DNA from: Streptomyces clavuligerus
Lineage (GTDB): Bacteria > Actinomycetota > Actinomycetes > Streptomycetales > Streptomycetaceae
Assembly (NCBI RefSeq): GCF_005519465.1
Contig: NZ_CP027858.1
Span: 62,001-126,000, forward strand
Direction of reading: 5' to 3'
Length of the DNA stretch: 64,000 nt
The position numbers and the translations under genes were made by a program. The notes beneath the pieces were generated by a model that was not told the DNA's origin, made no database searches, and saw only the letters and a list, made by a program, of their open reading frames with translations. Below, one piece after another: positions 44,288 through 52,893 of the stretch (the first letter of the stretch is position 1; each line of letters begins with the position of its first letter).

Positions 44288-44866
44288 ATGCGCCCCTTGG
44301 GAACCGCCGTCACCGCCCTCGCGCTGGCGGGTGTCACGCTCGTGGGAACGGCCGGAGCGGCCTGGGCCTCGTGCGGTCAGGTGGACCACCCGTCGGCCGC
44401 GGCCACCTGCTCCACCCCGTGGGGCAGCGGCACCCGGTCGGCCACCGAGTCGACCGCCGAACCGCTGAAGAACATCCGCACCGGGCGGCACGACTGCTTC
44501 GACCGCGCCGTCTTCGACATCACCGGCGCCGGCGGCGGCGCCACGGGCTACCACGTCGGCTATGTCGACGCCTTCCACCAGGACGGCACCCATGAACGCC
44601 TTCCCGTCAAGGGCGGTGCCATCCTCCAGGTCTATGTCAACGCCCCGAGCTACGACCCCGCCACCGGCAGGCCCGTCTACGAAGCCACCGCGGGCAAGGC
44701 CCTGCCGGGTGTGGACGTCTCCGGCTACCGGACCTTCCGGGACGCCGTGTTCGGGGCGAGCTTCGAGGGGCAGACCCAGGTGGCCCTGGGCGTGCGCGCG
44801 AAGCTGCCGTTCCGGGTGCACCACGCGGGCGACCGCCTGATAGTCGACGTGGCGCACACCTGGTAG
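44288..44866 (+). CDS. Secreted AMIN-like domain protein
   Basis: Small exported protein of 192 residues. A Sec signal peptide (MRPLGTAVTALALAGVTLVG, then AAWAS) precedes Cys-containing SCGQVDHPSAAATC. The rest fits the AMIN-like domain of actinobacterial (lipo)proteins (GRHDCFDRAVFDI, GYVDAFHQDG, ALGVRAKLPFRV, DRLIVDVAH). AMIN-type domains bind cell-wall or membrane components elsewhere; the function here is unknown. GGAGGT stands six bases before ATG 44288. A perfect 13-bp hairpin follows the stop. Confidence 0.82.
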   Translation: MRPLGTAVTALALAGVTLVGTAGAAWASCGQVDHPSAAATCSTPWGSGTRSATESTAEPLKNIRTGRHDCFDRAVFDITGAGGGATGYHVGYVDAFHQDGTHERLPVKGGAILQVYVNAPSYDPATGRPVYEATAGKALPGVDVSGYRTFRDAVFGASFEGQTQVALGVRAKLPFRVHHAGDRLIVDVAHTW

Positions 44867-44876
44867 GCCCGGCAGG

Positions 44877-44912
44877 GCGCGGGCCGCCCGGTGCTCCCGG
44901 GGCGGCCCGCGC
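44877..44912. terminator. Strong hairpin terminator
   Basis: Perfect 13-bp arms GCGCGGGCCGCCC (44877-44889) and GGGCGGCCCGCGC (44900-44912) with a 10-base loop, ten bases after the AMIN-like gene stop. Confidence 0.85.
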
Positions 44913-44970
44913 GTCGTCGCACACGAAAACCCGGCGACGCCGTCGGCCGCCCCCGGGATACTGATCACCC

Positions 44971-45723
44971 ATGGATGAGGTCAAGGTCGTCGTCGCCCAT
45001 TCCGAGCGGGCGACGCTGCGCGTCGGTGATGTGTTCCTGAAGGTGGACGCCGATCGGGCGCGTGTCGGCACCGAGGTCGAGGCGATGTCCCTGGCACCGG
45101 TCCCGACCCCGGAGATCCTGTGGCACGAGCCGCCCGTGCTCGCGATCGCCGCGCTCCGGGGGACGACGCTGGGGCGCCTCGGCGGGCCGTCGACCGGGTC
45201 GCCCGCGGCGTGGGCCGCTGCGGGCGCCGCCATCCGGACGCTGCATGACGCTCCGCCGCCGCCCTGGCCGGGCCGGGCCGGGCGGAGCGCCGTCGCGCTG
45301 GCGGCGGAACTCGACGACGAGTGCGGGGCGCTCGTGACAAGCGGCGTCCTGCCCGCCGACCTGGTCGCCCGCAACCGCCGGGTCGCCGAGGCCGCGCTCC
45401 GGCCGTGGACTCCGGCGTTCACCCACGGCGATCTCCAGATCGCCCACGTCTTCGTCGACGGCGACGAGGTCACGGGCGTCATCGACTGGTCCGAGGCGGG
45501 CCGGGGCGACGCCCTGTACGACCTCGCCACCTTCACACTCGGGCACGAGGAGCACCTCGGCGACGTCATCGCGGGCTATGGCACCGGCATCGACATCGAC
45601 ATCGAGGTGATCCACGGGTGGTGGTCGCTGCGCAGCCTGCTGGCGGTCCGCTGGCTGGTCGAGCACGGCTTCGACCCCTTCGCGCCGGGCTGCGAGGTCG
45701 ATGTGCTGAGAGCCCGGATGTGA
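44971..45723 (+). CDS. Aminoglycoside-phosphotransferase-fold kinase
   Basis: Small-molecule kinase of the APH/choline-kinase fold, 250 residues. The catalytic loop is FTHGDLQIAHVFV (His, Asp), and the metal-binding Asp is in GVIDWSEAGRGDALYDLA. The N-lobe is short (VFLKVDADRARVGTE, with Lys as likely ATP contact). The fold covers antibiotic resistance and house-keeping kinases alike, so resistance is not implied. It follows a strong terminator, so it has its own promoter. Confidence 0.87.
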   Translation: MDEVKVVVAHSERATLRVGDVFLKVDADRARVGTEVEAMSLAPVPTPEILWHEPPVLAIAALRGTTLGRLGGPSTGSPAAWAAAGAAIRTLHDAPPPPWPGRAGRSAVALAAELDDECGALVTSGVLPADLVARNRRVAEAALRPWTPAFTHGDLQIAHVFVDGDEVTGVIDWSEAGRGDALYDLATFTLGHEEHLGDVIAGYGTGIDIDIEVIHGWWSLRSLLAVRWLVEHGFDPFAPGCEVDVLRARM

Positions 45724-45919
45724 GGCCGCGTCGGGCCCGGGGCCGCGCGCGCTCAGGCCCGGCGGACAGGCGGTCCTGCCGCCCCGCCCCGTTCCGGTCC
45801 CGCAGCCGTCGCCGTCGCCGCCACGGACGGACCGCCCCCGGGCCGGAGCCCCGGCTCCCGGGGCCGGCGGCAGGAGCCGTAGACTGCCGACTCCCCCCGG
45901 TCCCAACGGAGTTCACACG

Positions 45920-46732
45920 ATGGCATACGAGGCACGGCGCGCGGCGGACCGCGTGGACACCGGCCGGGCGCACTCGGCGCGCGTCTACGACTTCATCCTC
46001 GGCGGCAAGGACCACTACCAGGTCGACATCGAGGCCGGTGCGGCCATGTGCGCGGAGTGGCCCGCCCTCCCCGTCCATATGCGCGCCAACCGCGCGTTCA
46101 TGCACCGGGCGGCCCGGTACCTCGCCCGCGAGGAGGGTGTCCGCCAGTTCCTCGACATCGGCACCGGCCTGCCGACCTCGCCCAACCTCCATGAGATCGT
46201 CCAGGCGGAGCGGCCGGACGCGGGTGTCGTCTACGTCGACAACGACCCGATCGTGCTCGCCCATGCCGAGGCCCTGCTCACCAGCGCCCCCGAGGGGCGG
46301 ACCGCCTATGCCGACGCGGACATGCGCGACCCCGGCACGATCATCGGCTCGCCCGCCTTCCGGGACATCCTCGACCTGGGCGAGCCGGTCGGCCTGATGG
46401 TGATCGGGATGCTGCACTTCGTCCTGCCGCCGGAGGACCACCCCGTGCTGAGGCGGCTGCTCGCGCCGCTGCCACCGGGCAGCTTCCTGGCCGCGACCAT
46501 CGGCACCGCCGACTTCGCCCCGCAGGAGGTCGGCCGGGTCGCGCGCGAGTACGAGCGCCGGGGGATGCCCATGGCGCTGCGGACCCGGGCGCAGGCCGCG
46601 GCCTTCTTCGACGGCCTCGACCTGGTGGAACCGGGCCTGTGCCAGGTCCACCGCTGGCGTCCCGAACCCGGCCGGCCGCTGGACGACGACCGGGACATCG
46701 CGATGTACGGCGCGGTCGCCCGTATCCCCTGA
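45920..46732 (+). CDS. DUF574-family SAM-dependent methyltransferase
   Basis: Protein of 270 residues of the DUF574 (Methyltransf_19) family, which is expanded in Streptomyces. The family N-terminus ([17 protein letters not shown]) is clear, then [13 protein letters not shown] (SAM site), [10 protein letters not shown], and [13 protein letters not shown]. Crystal structures in this family show SAM binding, but natural substrates are generally not established. A GC-rich stretch of about 190 bases separates it from the kinase gene. Confidence 0.9.
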   Translation: MAYEARRAADRVDTGRAHSARVYDFILGGKDHYQVDIEAGAAMCAEWPALPVHMRANRAFMHRAARYLAREEGVRQFLDIGTGLPTSPNLHEIVQAERPDAGVVYVDNDPIVLAHAEALLTSAPEGRTAYADADMRDPGTIIGSPAFRDILDLGEPVGLMVIGMLHFVLPPEDHPVLRRLLAPLPPGSFLAATIGTADFAPQEVGRVAREYERRGMPMALRTRAQAAAFFDGLDLVEPGLCQVHRWRPEPGRPLDDDRDIAMYGAVARIP

Positions 46733-46812
46733 CCCCTGCGCCCCGAACCTGTATTCCCTGCCCCGGGACACGGACCCCGGGCAGGCCGGACCAACCCTGG
46801 AGGAGTGCGTCG

Positions 46813-47379
46813 ATGCACGACGTCAGCCCGTTCCTGGAGCGAAGGCTCGCACGGCGGTTCGCCACCTACGACACCGACGGCGACGGATTCATCGAGCGGC
46901 GGGACTTCGAGTCCGCCGTCGAACGGCTGGGGGCCGCGTTCGGCCGGGGGCCCCAGGACGGGGCGCTGGGCAGGCTGCGGGAGCTGACCACCGGGCTGTG
47001 GCGGCAACTGGTGCGGGTCGCGGACGCCGACGGGGACGGCAGGATCGGCGAGGACGAGTACAAGGCGGCCTTCGCCGCCGGGCTGCTGGTGACGCCCGAC
47101 TCCTTCGACGCCGCGTATGTGCCGTTCCTCGACGCGCTCATGGACGTCGCCGACGAGGACGGCGACGGACGGCTGACCCGCGACCAGCAGGTCCGGTGGA
47201 CGGGGGCGCTGATGGGGCTGCCGGAAGGGGACGCCCGGGAGGTCTTCGGACGGCTGGACACCGACGGCGACGGGCTCATCGGCCGGGCGGACATCCTCGG
47301 CGCCATCCGCGCCTACTACTTCGACGAGGACCCGCACGGTCCCGGGGCCTGGCTGCTGGGGCCGCTCGACAGCCGCTGA
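46813..47379 (+). CDS. Four-EF-hand calcium-binding protein (calerythrin-like)
   Basis: Soluble Ca-sensing or buffering protein of 188 residues. Four canonical EF-hand loops are visible: [13 protein letters not shown] (about 19-31), [13 protein letters not shown] (about 71-83), [13 protein letters not shown] (about 115-127) and [13 protein letters not shown] (about 149-161). All four keep the calcium-coordinating D-x-D-G-D-G frame; the third ends in Gln rather than Glu or Asp at the last ligand position, so it may bind weakly. GGAGG precedes ATG 46813. Closely resembles bacterial calerythrin in layout. Confidence 0.9.
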   Translation: MHDVSPFLERRLARRFATYDTDGDGFIERRDFESAVERLGAAFGRGPQDGALGRLRELTTGLWRQLVRVADADGDGRIGEDEYKAAFAAGLLVTPDSFDAAYVPFLDALMDVADEDGDGRLTRDQQVRWTGALMGLPEGDAREVFGRLDTDGDGLIGRADILGAIRAYYFDEDPHGPGAWLLGPLDSR

Positions 47380-47382
47380 CAT

Positions 47383-47444
47383 CCGGACGGTCCGCTTCCC
47401 GGGCCCGTGCCGCGCAGCGGGGACGGGCCCGGGGAGCCGTCCGG
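47383..47444. terminator. Large bidirectional hairpin
   Basis: Arms are CCGGACGG (47383-47390) with CCGTCCGG (47437-47444) and inner CCCGGGCCCGT (47398-47408) with ACGGGCCCGGG (47423-47433). It starts four bases after the EF-hand stop and ends three bases before the pseudogene's stop, serving both convergent units. Confidence 0.8.
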
Positions 47445-47446
47445 GG

Positions 47447-47761
47447 TCAGCGGATCCGGCGGACGCCCCGGCGCCGGACCGCGTGGATGTCGCGGGTGGG
47501 ATCCCCGCTCACCAGCAGGAGATCGGGGGCGATCCGGCCGCGGCCGGCGAGGGAGAAGTGGCGGGCGACGGTGGCGGTGCTCGCGGTCAGCGCCTCCAGC
47601 GGGGTCAGCCCCGGCCCGGGTCAGCAGCTTCAGCTCGCGGTGGCGGCCGTCGCCGTGGCCCGGCGCGAAGGGGGTGGCGTCGGTGCCCGCCGGCAGGGGG
47701 ACGCCCGCCTCGTGCAGGGCCCGCCGAAGACCCGCGCCCCGCGGATGAGGGTCCGCGTCAT
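47447..47761 (-). pseudogene. Internally deleted and frameshifted amidohydrolase
   Basis: Remnant of an amidohydrolase-family gene, about 105 codons instead of about 400. From ATG 47761 it begins MTRTLIRGARVF, a normal N-terminus of the family. After about 12 codons the frame shifts to C-terminal sequence, RALHEAGVPLPAGTD and DGRHRELKLL, so most of the catalytic domain has been lost. A second frameshift at a GGGG run near 47622 leads to the remaining C-terminus (LTPLEALTASTATVARHF, GRGRIAPDLLLVSGDPTRDI) and the stop at 47447. It is divergent from a MarR-family gene that may once have regulated it. Confidence 0.75.
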
Positions 47762-47856
47762 CCAGATCTCGGGGTCCCCGGACGCACCGCCCGGAGATGA
47801 TTTTCCAGACGACAGTACACGCGCGAATTGTCTTCGGGCTCATAAGCTGTCGGGCC

Positions 47857-48453
47857 ATGAGCGATGACTCCGTTCCCGCGAACGCCCCGGCCCGGCCCGA
47901 AGGGCCCGGCGATCCGGACAGCCCCCGCCGCCCCGCCGCCGGGTCCGCCGACCCGACCGACCGCCTCGCCGACGACTGGCTGCGCGAGCGGCCCGATCTC
48001 GATCTCGGCGCCGTGGCCGTCCTCGGCCGTCTCGCCTTCGTCGCCGAGCAGGTCACCGGGCCCGCGGGGGAACGGGCGGTGCGGCGGCACGGCATCAGCA
48101 AGGGCGAGTTCGACGTGCTCGCGACGCTCCGGCGCGGCGGCCCGCCCTATGTCCTGAGCCCTTCGCGGCTCTCCGACACCCTGCTGACGTCCCGCGCCGG
48201 TATGACCAAGCGGCTGGACCGGCTGGAGCGGGCGGGGCTGGTGGCGCGGAGCCTGGACACCGAGGACCGGCGCAGCTTCCGGATCGCCCTCACCGACGAG
48301 GGCCGCCGGGTGGCCGACGCCGCGCTCACCGATCTGGCGGCGGCGCTCACCGGGCTCGTCTCGCTCCTCGACGACGGGGAGCGCGAGGGCCTGGACCGGG
48401 CGCTGCGGTCCCTCGCGCGCGCCGCCGGGCCGTCCGCCGCGCCCCGGCGCTGA
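47857..48453 (+). CDS. MarR-family transcriptional regulator
   Basis: Regulator of 198 residues. A winged helix-turn-helix lies at about 70-140 (AVRRHGISKGEFDVLATLRRGG, LSDTLLTSRAGMTKRLDRLE), with the wing KSFR-like DTEDRRSFRIALTDEGR. A weak inverted repeat (GACA 47811-47814, TGTC 47829-47832) lies about 25-45 bases upstream and may be its operator. It faces the amidohydrolase pseudogene across 95 bases, so its former target may be lost. The first 45 residues are disordered. ATG 47857 is chosen for spacing; the upstream frame has no family sequence. Confidence 0.88.
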   Translation: MSDDSVPANAPARPEGPGDPDSPRRPAAGSADPTDRLADDWLRERPDLDLGAVAVLGRLAFVAEQVTGPAGERAVRRHGISKGEFDVLATLRRGGPPYVLSPSRLSDTLLTSRAGMTKRLDRLERAGLVARSLDTEDRRSFRIALTDEGRRVADAALTDLAAALTGLVSLLDDGEREGLDRALRSLARAAGPSAAPRR

Positions 48454-48481
48454 CACTCCCGGGACCACGGCCCCGGGAGTG
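48454..48481. terminator. Hairpin terminator after MarR gene
   Basis: Arms CACTCCCGGG (48454-48463) and CCCGGGAGTG (48472-48481) are perfect 10-bp complements around an 8-base loop, starting just after the stop codon. Confidence 0.8.
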
Positions 48482-48586
48482 GCCGGGCTGCCGCCCCACG
48501 GCCGGAAGGGCGGCAAAGGGCGACAATGGACCACGGGGGGCGGTGCGAGCGGTGTCCCGGGGGATGCCCCTGTGGGGAGGCTGCGC

Positions 48587-49927
48587 ATGTACTTCCTGGA
48601 CCGGGACGAGGCGGGCCGGCGGCTGGCCGGACGGCTGACCTCGCTCCGGGACCGCGATCCGGTGGTCCTGGGGCTGCCCCGGGGCGGTGTGCCCGTCGCG
48701 GCGCGGGTGGCCGAGGCCCTGGGCGCCCCGCTGGACATCTGTCTGGTGCGCAAGCTGGGGGTGCCGTTCCAGCCCGAGCTGGGCATGGGCGCCGTCGGCG
48801 AGGACGGGGTACGCGTCGTCAACGAGCGGGTGGTGCGCGGGGCCGGGGTCTCCCCCGGTGAACTGGCCGCCGTGGAGGAGCGGGAGCGGGCCGTGCTCGC
48901 GGAGCGGGCCGCCCGCTACCGGGGCGAACGCCCCGCCGAACCGCTCGGGGGCCGCACGGTGGTCCTGGTGGACGACGGTGTGGCGACCGGTTCGACCGCG
49001 CGGGCCGCCTGCCGGATCGTCCGGGCCCGGGGAGCCGCCCATGTCGTGCTCGCGGTACCGGTCGCGCCGCCGCACTGGACCTCGGTGCTCGCGGGTGAGG
49101 CGGACGAACTGGTCTGCCTCCACACCCCCGTGGACTTCGCCGCCGTGGGGCAGTTCTACGCGAACTTCGCCCAGACCCGGGACGAGGAGGTCGTCCGGGC
49201 GCTGCGGGACGCGGCCCGGCGGACGGCGGCGGACGGCCCGGCCGGGGACGGCGGGGCGCCGCCCGCGCCGGAGCCGCCCCGGGCCGGGCCCGTGGACACG
49301 GAGGTGTCGCTCCCGGCCGGTGGGGTACGGCTCGGCGGACATCTCACGCTGCCCGCCGGGGCGACCGGAGCGGTGCTCTTCGCCCACGGCAGCGGCAGCG
49401 GACGGCACAGCCCCCGCAACCGGCGGGTGGCGGCGGGGCTCAACGGCGCGGGCCTCGGCACCCTGCTCCTCGATCTGCTGACCGAGGCGGAGGCCGTGGA
49501 CCGTTCCCTGGTCTTCGCCACGGAGCTGCTGGCCGAGCGGCTGGCCGGGGCCACCCGCTGGCTGCTGGACCGCCCCGGCTGCGGGGAGCTGGCGATCGGC
49601 TGGTTCGGCGCCAGCACCGGGGCCGGGGCGGCGCTGTGGGCGGCGGGCTCGCCCGGTTCACCGTGCGCCGCGGTGGTCTCCCGGGGCGGCCGCCCCGACC
49701 TCGCCGCCGCCCGGCTGCCCGCCGTGACGGCCCCCGTCCTCCTCGTGGTCGGCGGTGCCGATCCCCGGGTGCTGGAGCTGAACCGCTGGGCCCAGGACCG
49801 GCTGCGCTGCCCGAACCGGCTGCTGGTCGTGGCGGGCGCCGGGCATCTCTTCGCGGAGCCGGGCGCCCTGGACCAGGTCACCGAGGCCGCCGCCGGGTGG
49901 TTCACGGACCATCTCGCCCCGCGCTGA
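48587..49927 (+). CDS. Phosphoribosyltransferase-dienelactone hydrolase fusion
   Basis: Two-domain cytoplasmic protein of 446 residues. Residues about 1-215 are a type I phosphoribosyltransferase-like domain with PRGGVPVAARVA, and the PRPP motif VVLVDDGVATGSTARAA. Residues about 240-446 are an alpha/beta hydrolase of the dienelactone-hydrolase type, with the nucleophile elbow GASTGAG (Ser), the acid GGADPR (Asp), and GAGHLF (His). Homologous fusions are known in actinobacteria and predicted in stress contexts, but substrates of either half are not known to me. GGGGAGG lies before ATG 48587. Confidence 0.88.
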   Translation: MYFLDRDEAGRRLAGRLTSLRDRDPVVLGLPRGGVPVAARVAEALGAPLDICLVRKLGVPFQPELGMGAVGEDGVRVVNERVVRGAGVSPGELAAVEERERAVLAERAARYRGERPAEPLGGRTVVLVDDGVATGSTARAACRIVRARGAAHVVLAVPVAPPHWTSVLAGEADELVCLHTPVDFAAVGQFYANFAQTRDEEVVRALRDAARRTAADGPAGDGGAPPAPEPPRAGPVDTEVSLPAGGVRLGGHLTLPAGATGAVLFAHGSGSGRHSPRNRRVAAGLNGAGLGTLLLDLLTEAEAVDRSLVFATELLAERLAGATRWLLDRPGCGELAIGWFGASTGAGAALWAAGSPGSPCAAVVSRGGRPDLAAARLPAVTAPVLLVVGGADPRVLELNRWAQDRLRCPNRLLVVAGAGHLFAEPGALDQVTEAAAGWFTDHLAPR

Positions 49928-50888
49928 ACCGGCCGATCCCCCTCCGGGGGGCGTCGTACGGGCGCCGTCCGCCCGGAGGTCGGCGTCGGCGGCGTCCGCC
50001 CGGGGCCGCGTCCCGCTCGGGGAAGGGGACACCGCTCGCGCCGGTGACGGTCCTGGGCCGGTGTCGTACCCACGCATCCACGTGACGCGGGCCGCCGCCC
50101 GCGAGCTGTCCGGCACGGCGCCGGACCGGGCGGCGGCAGGACCTCCCGCCGGTGTCCCGGACGGCGCCCCGGGCCATTCGTCCCACACAGGGCACGGCCG
50201 TGCCGGGTCCGGAGGCCGACGGCCCCTTTGCGGGACCGCGGAGAACACGGGGACCGCGGCGGCCGGGCGGACGCGCGCCGTCGGGGCGGGCCCGAACGGG
50301 GGGCCGCGGGCGCCCGCGGCCCCGGTTCCCTGCCGCACCGAGGGCACCTGCCCGGCCGGTCCGGACGCCCCGGACACGGAGGCGGCGCACGGAGACCATG
50401 AACGATAGAACGGGGCACCGCCCTCCCACGGGAAGGAACACCGGCCCGTCGGAGGGTCCGGAGGGGGCGATCACGGACGGCCGGGCGGACCCGCGCGCCG
50501 TCGGGCCGACCCGACGAGGTCGCCATCGGCGCCCGCCGTCCCCGGTGCCGTCCTCCCCGTACCGCACGGGGACGCACGCCCGGCCGGTCCGGACGCCCCG
50601 GACACAGAGGCGGCGCACGGAGACCATGAACGATAGAACGGGGCACCGCCCTCCCACGGGAAGGAACACCGGCCCGTCGGAGGGACCGGAGGGGGCAATC
50701 ACGGACAGCCGGGCGGACCCGCGCCCTCGGGCCGACCCGACGAGGTCGCCATCGGCGCCCGCCGTCCCCGGTGCCGTCCTCCCCATACCGCACGGGGGAC
50801 GCACGCCCGGCCGGTCCGGACCCCGGGGCCGGGCGCAGGAGGAGCGCGCGCCCCGGCGTCGTCGAGCGGACGGCACGACCGGCACGGT
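49928..50888. other. Gap between convergent genes, carrying a tandem duplication
   Basis: About 960 bases between the fusion gene and the SARP gene, which converge. The outstanding content is a 228-bp tandem duplication (50351-50805). The rest (49928-50350 and 50806-50888) is GC-rich and shows no gene; long minus-strand frames are Arg/Gly/Pro-rich shadows. Confidence 0.65.
50351..50805. repeat. 228-bp tandem duplication
   Basis: Two direct copies begin with CCCGGCCGGTCCGGACGCCC at 50351 and 50579, period 228 then about 227 bp, differing by only a few substitutions and small indels. Each carries GAACGATAGAACGGGG and CCCACGGGAAGG segments. A third partial start at about 50806 diverges after about 16 bases. 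As 228 is 76 codons, the frames remain open through both copies, but no known protein results. Confidence 0.85.
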
Positions 50889-52814
50889 TCAGGGAAGGGG
50901 CGGGCCGGAGTGCCCGAGGGCGCAGACCGGGGCGGGCCGGATGTCCCGGACCGGCGGGGCGGTGGTCGCGAGGGAGAAGCGGAGCAGCCGGGCCAGGGCC
51001 TCCTGGCGGTCCCCGGGGGTCTCGTCGCGTTCGGCGCAGGAGCGCGCGTGGAGGCGGACGAGGTCGTGGTAGTGGTAGCGGCCCGGTGCGGCGGACGCGA
51101 GCAGTGAGGCGTCGACGAGGTCTTCGAGCAGGTCCTCCGCCGTGTGCAGCGGGAGTCCGAGCATCGCCGCGGCGGCTGCCGCCGGGATCTCGGGGCCGTC
51201 CGCGAGGGCGAGCAGCCGGAAGGCGCGGGCCTGGCCCGGGCCGAGGCCCCGGTACGCGCGGTCGAAGGGGGCCCGGACGGCGAGTTCACCGGCCTGGAGT
51301 CCGCCGAGGCGGCGGCTTTCGTCGGCGAGCCGCGCGGCGAGGTCGGACACGGTCCAGGCGCGGCGGGCGGCCAGCCGGGAGGCCGCCATGCGGAGCGCCA
51401 GCGGCAGGAAGCCGCAGGCGGCGAAGGTGTGGAGCGCGGCCTCCGGCTCGGCGTCGGCGCGTTCGGCGCCCACGATCCGGGTGAAGAGCTGGAGCGCCTC
51501 CTCGGGGGACATCACATCGAGGTCGATGAGCCGGGCCCCGGCGAGGTCGACCATGCGGGTGCGGCTGGTGACGAGGACGGCGCAGCCCGCGGTGCCGGGC
51601 AGCAGGGGCCGGATCTGGGCCGCGTCCCGGGCGTTGTCCAGCAGCACGAGCAGCCGCCGCCCCGCGAGGACGGAGCGGTAGAGCGCCGCGCGGGCCTCCC
51701 TGCCCTCCGGGATGCCGGACTGCGGGACGCCCAGGGCGTGCAGGAAGGCGCCGAGGACGGCCCCGGGCCGGTCGGCGCGGGGCTCGGTGCGCTGGAGGTC
51801 GATGTAGAGCTGTCCGTCGGGGAAGCGGTGCCGGGCCGCGTGCGCGACATGCACCGCCAGGGTGGACTTGCCGACGCCGGGGACGCCCGCGAGCGCGCAC
51901 ACCGCCACCGCCGGGTGGCCGGGGTCGGCGAGCCAGTCCGCGAGCTCCCGCACCCGGTCCTCGTGGCCGGTGAAGTCGGGCACCCCGGAGGGGAGCTGGG
52001 CGGGCCGGACGAGCACCGGCGCCCCCACCGGGAAGCGGGGCGCGGCGGTTCCGGGCCGGGTGAGTCCGGCGTCCGCGCGGAGGATGCGTTCCTGGAGCCG
52101 GGAGAGTTCGGGACGCGGGTCGACACCGAGTTCGTCGGCGAGCAGACGGCGGGTGTCCGCGTACACCGCCAGCGCCTCCGCCTGCCGGCCACTGCGGTAC
52201 AGCGCCACCATCAACAGCTCCCGCAGCCGCTCCCGCAGCGGATGCGCCGCCGTCAGCGCCGTCAGCTCCGACACCGCCTCCGCGTGCGCACCCGCCTCCA
52301 GATCCAGATCCAGCCGCGTCTCCAGCAACTGGAGCCGCCACTCCTCCAGACGCGTCCGCTGATTCTCCGCGTACGGACCCGGCACATGCGCCAGCGGCTC
52401 ACCGTCCCACAGCCCCAGCGACTTCCCGATCAGCGCCCGCGCCCGCTCCCGGTCACCCGCCGCACGCGTCTTCTCCGCCTCCAGCGCCAACTCCTGCGCC
52501 TCGAACAGATCCACACACTCCCGGCCCACCCGGATCGCGTACCCACCCGCCTCACTCACCAGCGCACCCGGCCCCAGCACCTTCCGCAACCGCGACGCAT
52601 ACGTGCGGGTGATGGCGAGGGCCCGGGCGGGCGGCTGCTCGCCCCAGAGGGCGCTGATCAGCTCCGCGGGACCGGCCGTCCGGCCCTCGCGCAGGAGCAG
52701 CGCCGTCAGCAGGGCGCGCTGCTGGGGCGTTCCCGACGGCCGGGCCGCTCCGTCCTGCCAGACGCGGACCGGCCCGAGCAGTCCGAAGCGCAGCCCTCTG
52801 GCACTGCCCTCCAC
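50889..52814 (-). CDS. SARP/AfsR-type regulator with NB-ARC ATPase domain
   Basis: Pathway or global activator of the AfsR/SARP family, 641 residues. The OmpR-type winged-helix DNA-binding domain (about 5-95; LRFGLLGPVRVW, QQRALLTALLLREG) is followed by the bacterial transcriptional activation domain (about 105-250; YADTRRLLADELGVDPRPEL). An NB-ARC ATPase then follows, with Walker A GVPGVGKST (about 310) and Walker B RRLLVLLDNA, and a helical arm. GTG 52814 is favoured over GTG 52820 because GGGAGG is five bases upstream. Two direct heptamers at 52853-52870 could be its own binding site. The codon texture changes between about 52180 and 52610. Confidence 0.9.
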   Translation of the reverse strand: MEGSARGLRFGLLGPVRVWQDGAARPSGTPQQRALLTALLLREGRTAGPAELISALWGEQPPARALAITRTYASRLRKVLGPGALVSEAGGYAIRVGRECVDLFEAQELALEAEKTRAAGDRERARALIGKSLGLWDGEPLAHVPGPYAENQRTRLEEWRLQLLETRLDLDLEAGAHAEAVSELTALTAAHPLRERLRELLMVALYRSGRQAEALAVYADTRRLLADELGVDPRPELSRLQERILRADAGLTRPGTAAPRFPVGAPVLVRPAQLPSGVPDFTGHEDRVRELADWLADPGHPAVAVCALAGVPGVGKSTLAVHVAHAARHRFPDGQLYIDLQRTEPRADRPGAVLGAFLHALGVPQSGIPEGREARAALYRSVLAGRRLLVLLDNARDAAQIRPLLPGTAGCAVLVTSRTRMVDLAGARLIDLDVMSPEEALQLFTRIVGAERADAEPEAALHTFAACGFLPLALRMAASRLAARRAWTVSDLAARLADESRRLGGLQAGELAVRAPFDRAYRGLGPGQARAFRLLALADGPEIPAAAAAAMLGLPLHTAEDLLEDLVDASLLASAAPGRYHYHDLVRLHARSCAERDETPGDRQEALARLLRFSLATTAPPVRDIRPAPVCALGHSGPPLP

Positions 52815-52852
52815 TCCCACCTCCCGGCCCGCGCCGCGTGCTCTCCGCGGAC

Positions 52853-52870
52853 GTATATCGATCGTATATC
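52853..52870. promoter_or_regulatory. Direct heptamer repeat, SARP-box-like
   Basis: GTATATC at 52853-52859 and GTATATC at 52864-52870 are identical heptamers with a 4-base spacer, an 11-bp centre-to-centre period, which is the arrangement SARPs bind. It lies about 40-55 bases upstream of the SARP gene start, between that gene and the Clp gene, in an unusually AT-rich patch. Confidence 0.6.
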
Positions 52871-52893
52871 CGCCCGCGGACCGCTCCGCCCCG

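Noticed and set aside
44971..45723. Antibiotic resistance gene for the nearby cluster.
   Set aside because: The APH fold covers many non-resistance kinases, and a strong terminator and several unrelated genes separate it from the cluster.
49902..50885. 327-codon minus-strand frame over the tandem duplication, in which a 76-codon unit repeats.
   Set aside because: It overlaps the end of the fusion gene, is low-complexity, and the open frame is explained by GC-rich sequence without stops.
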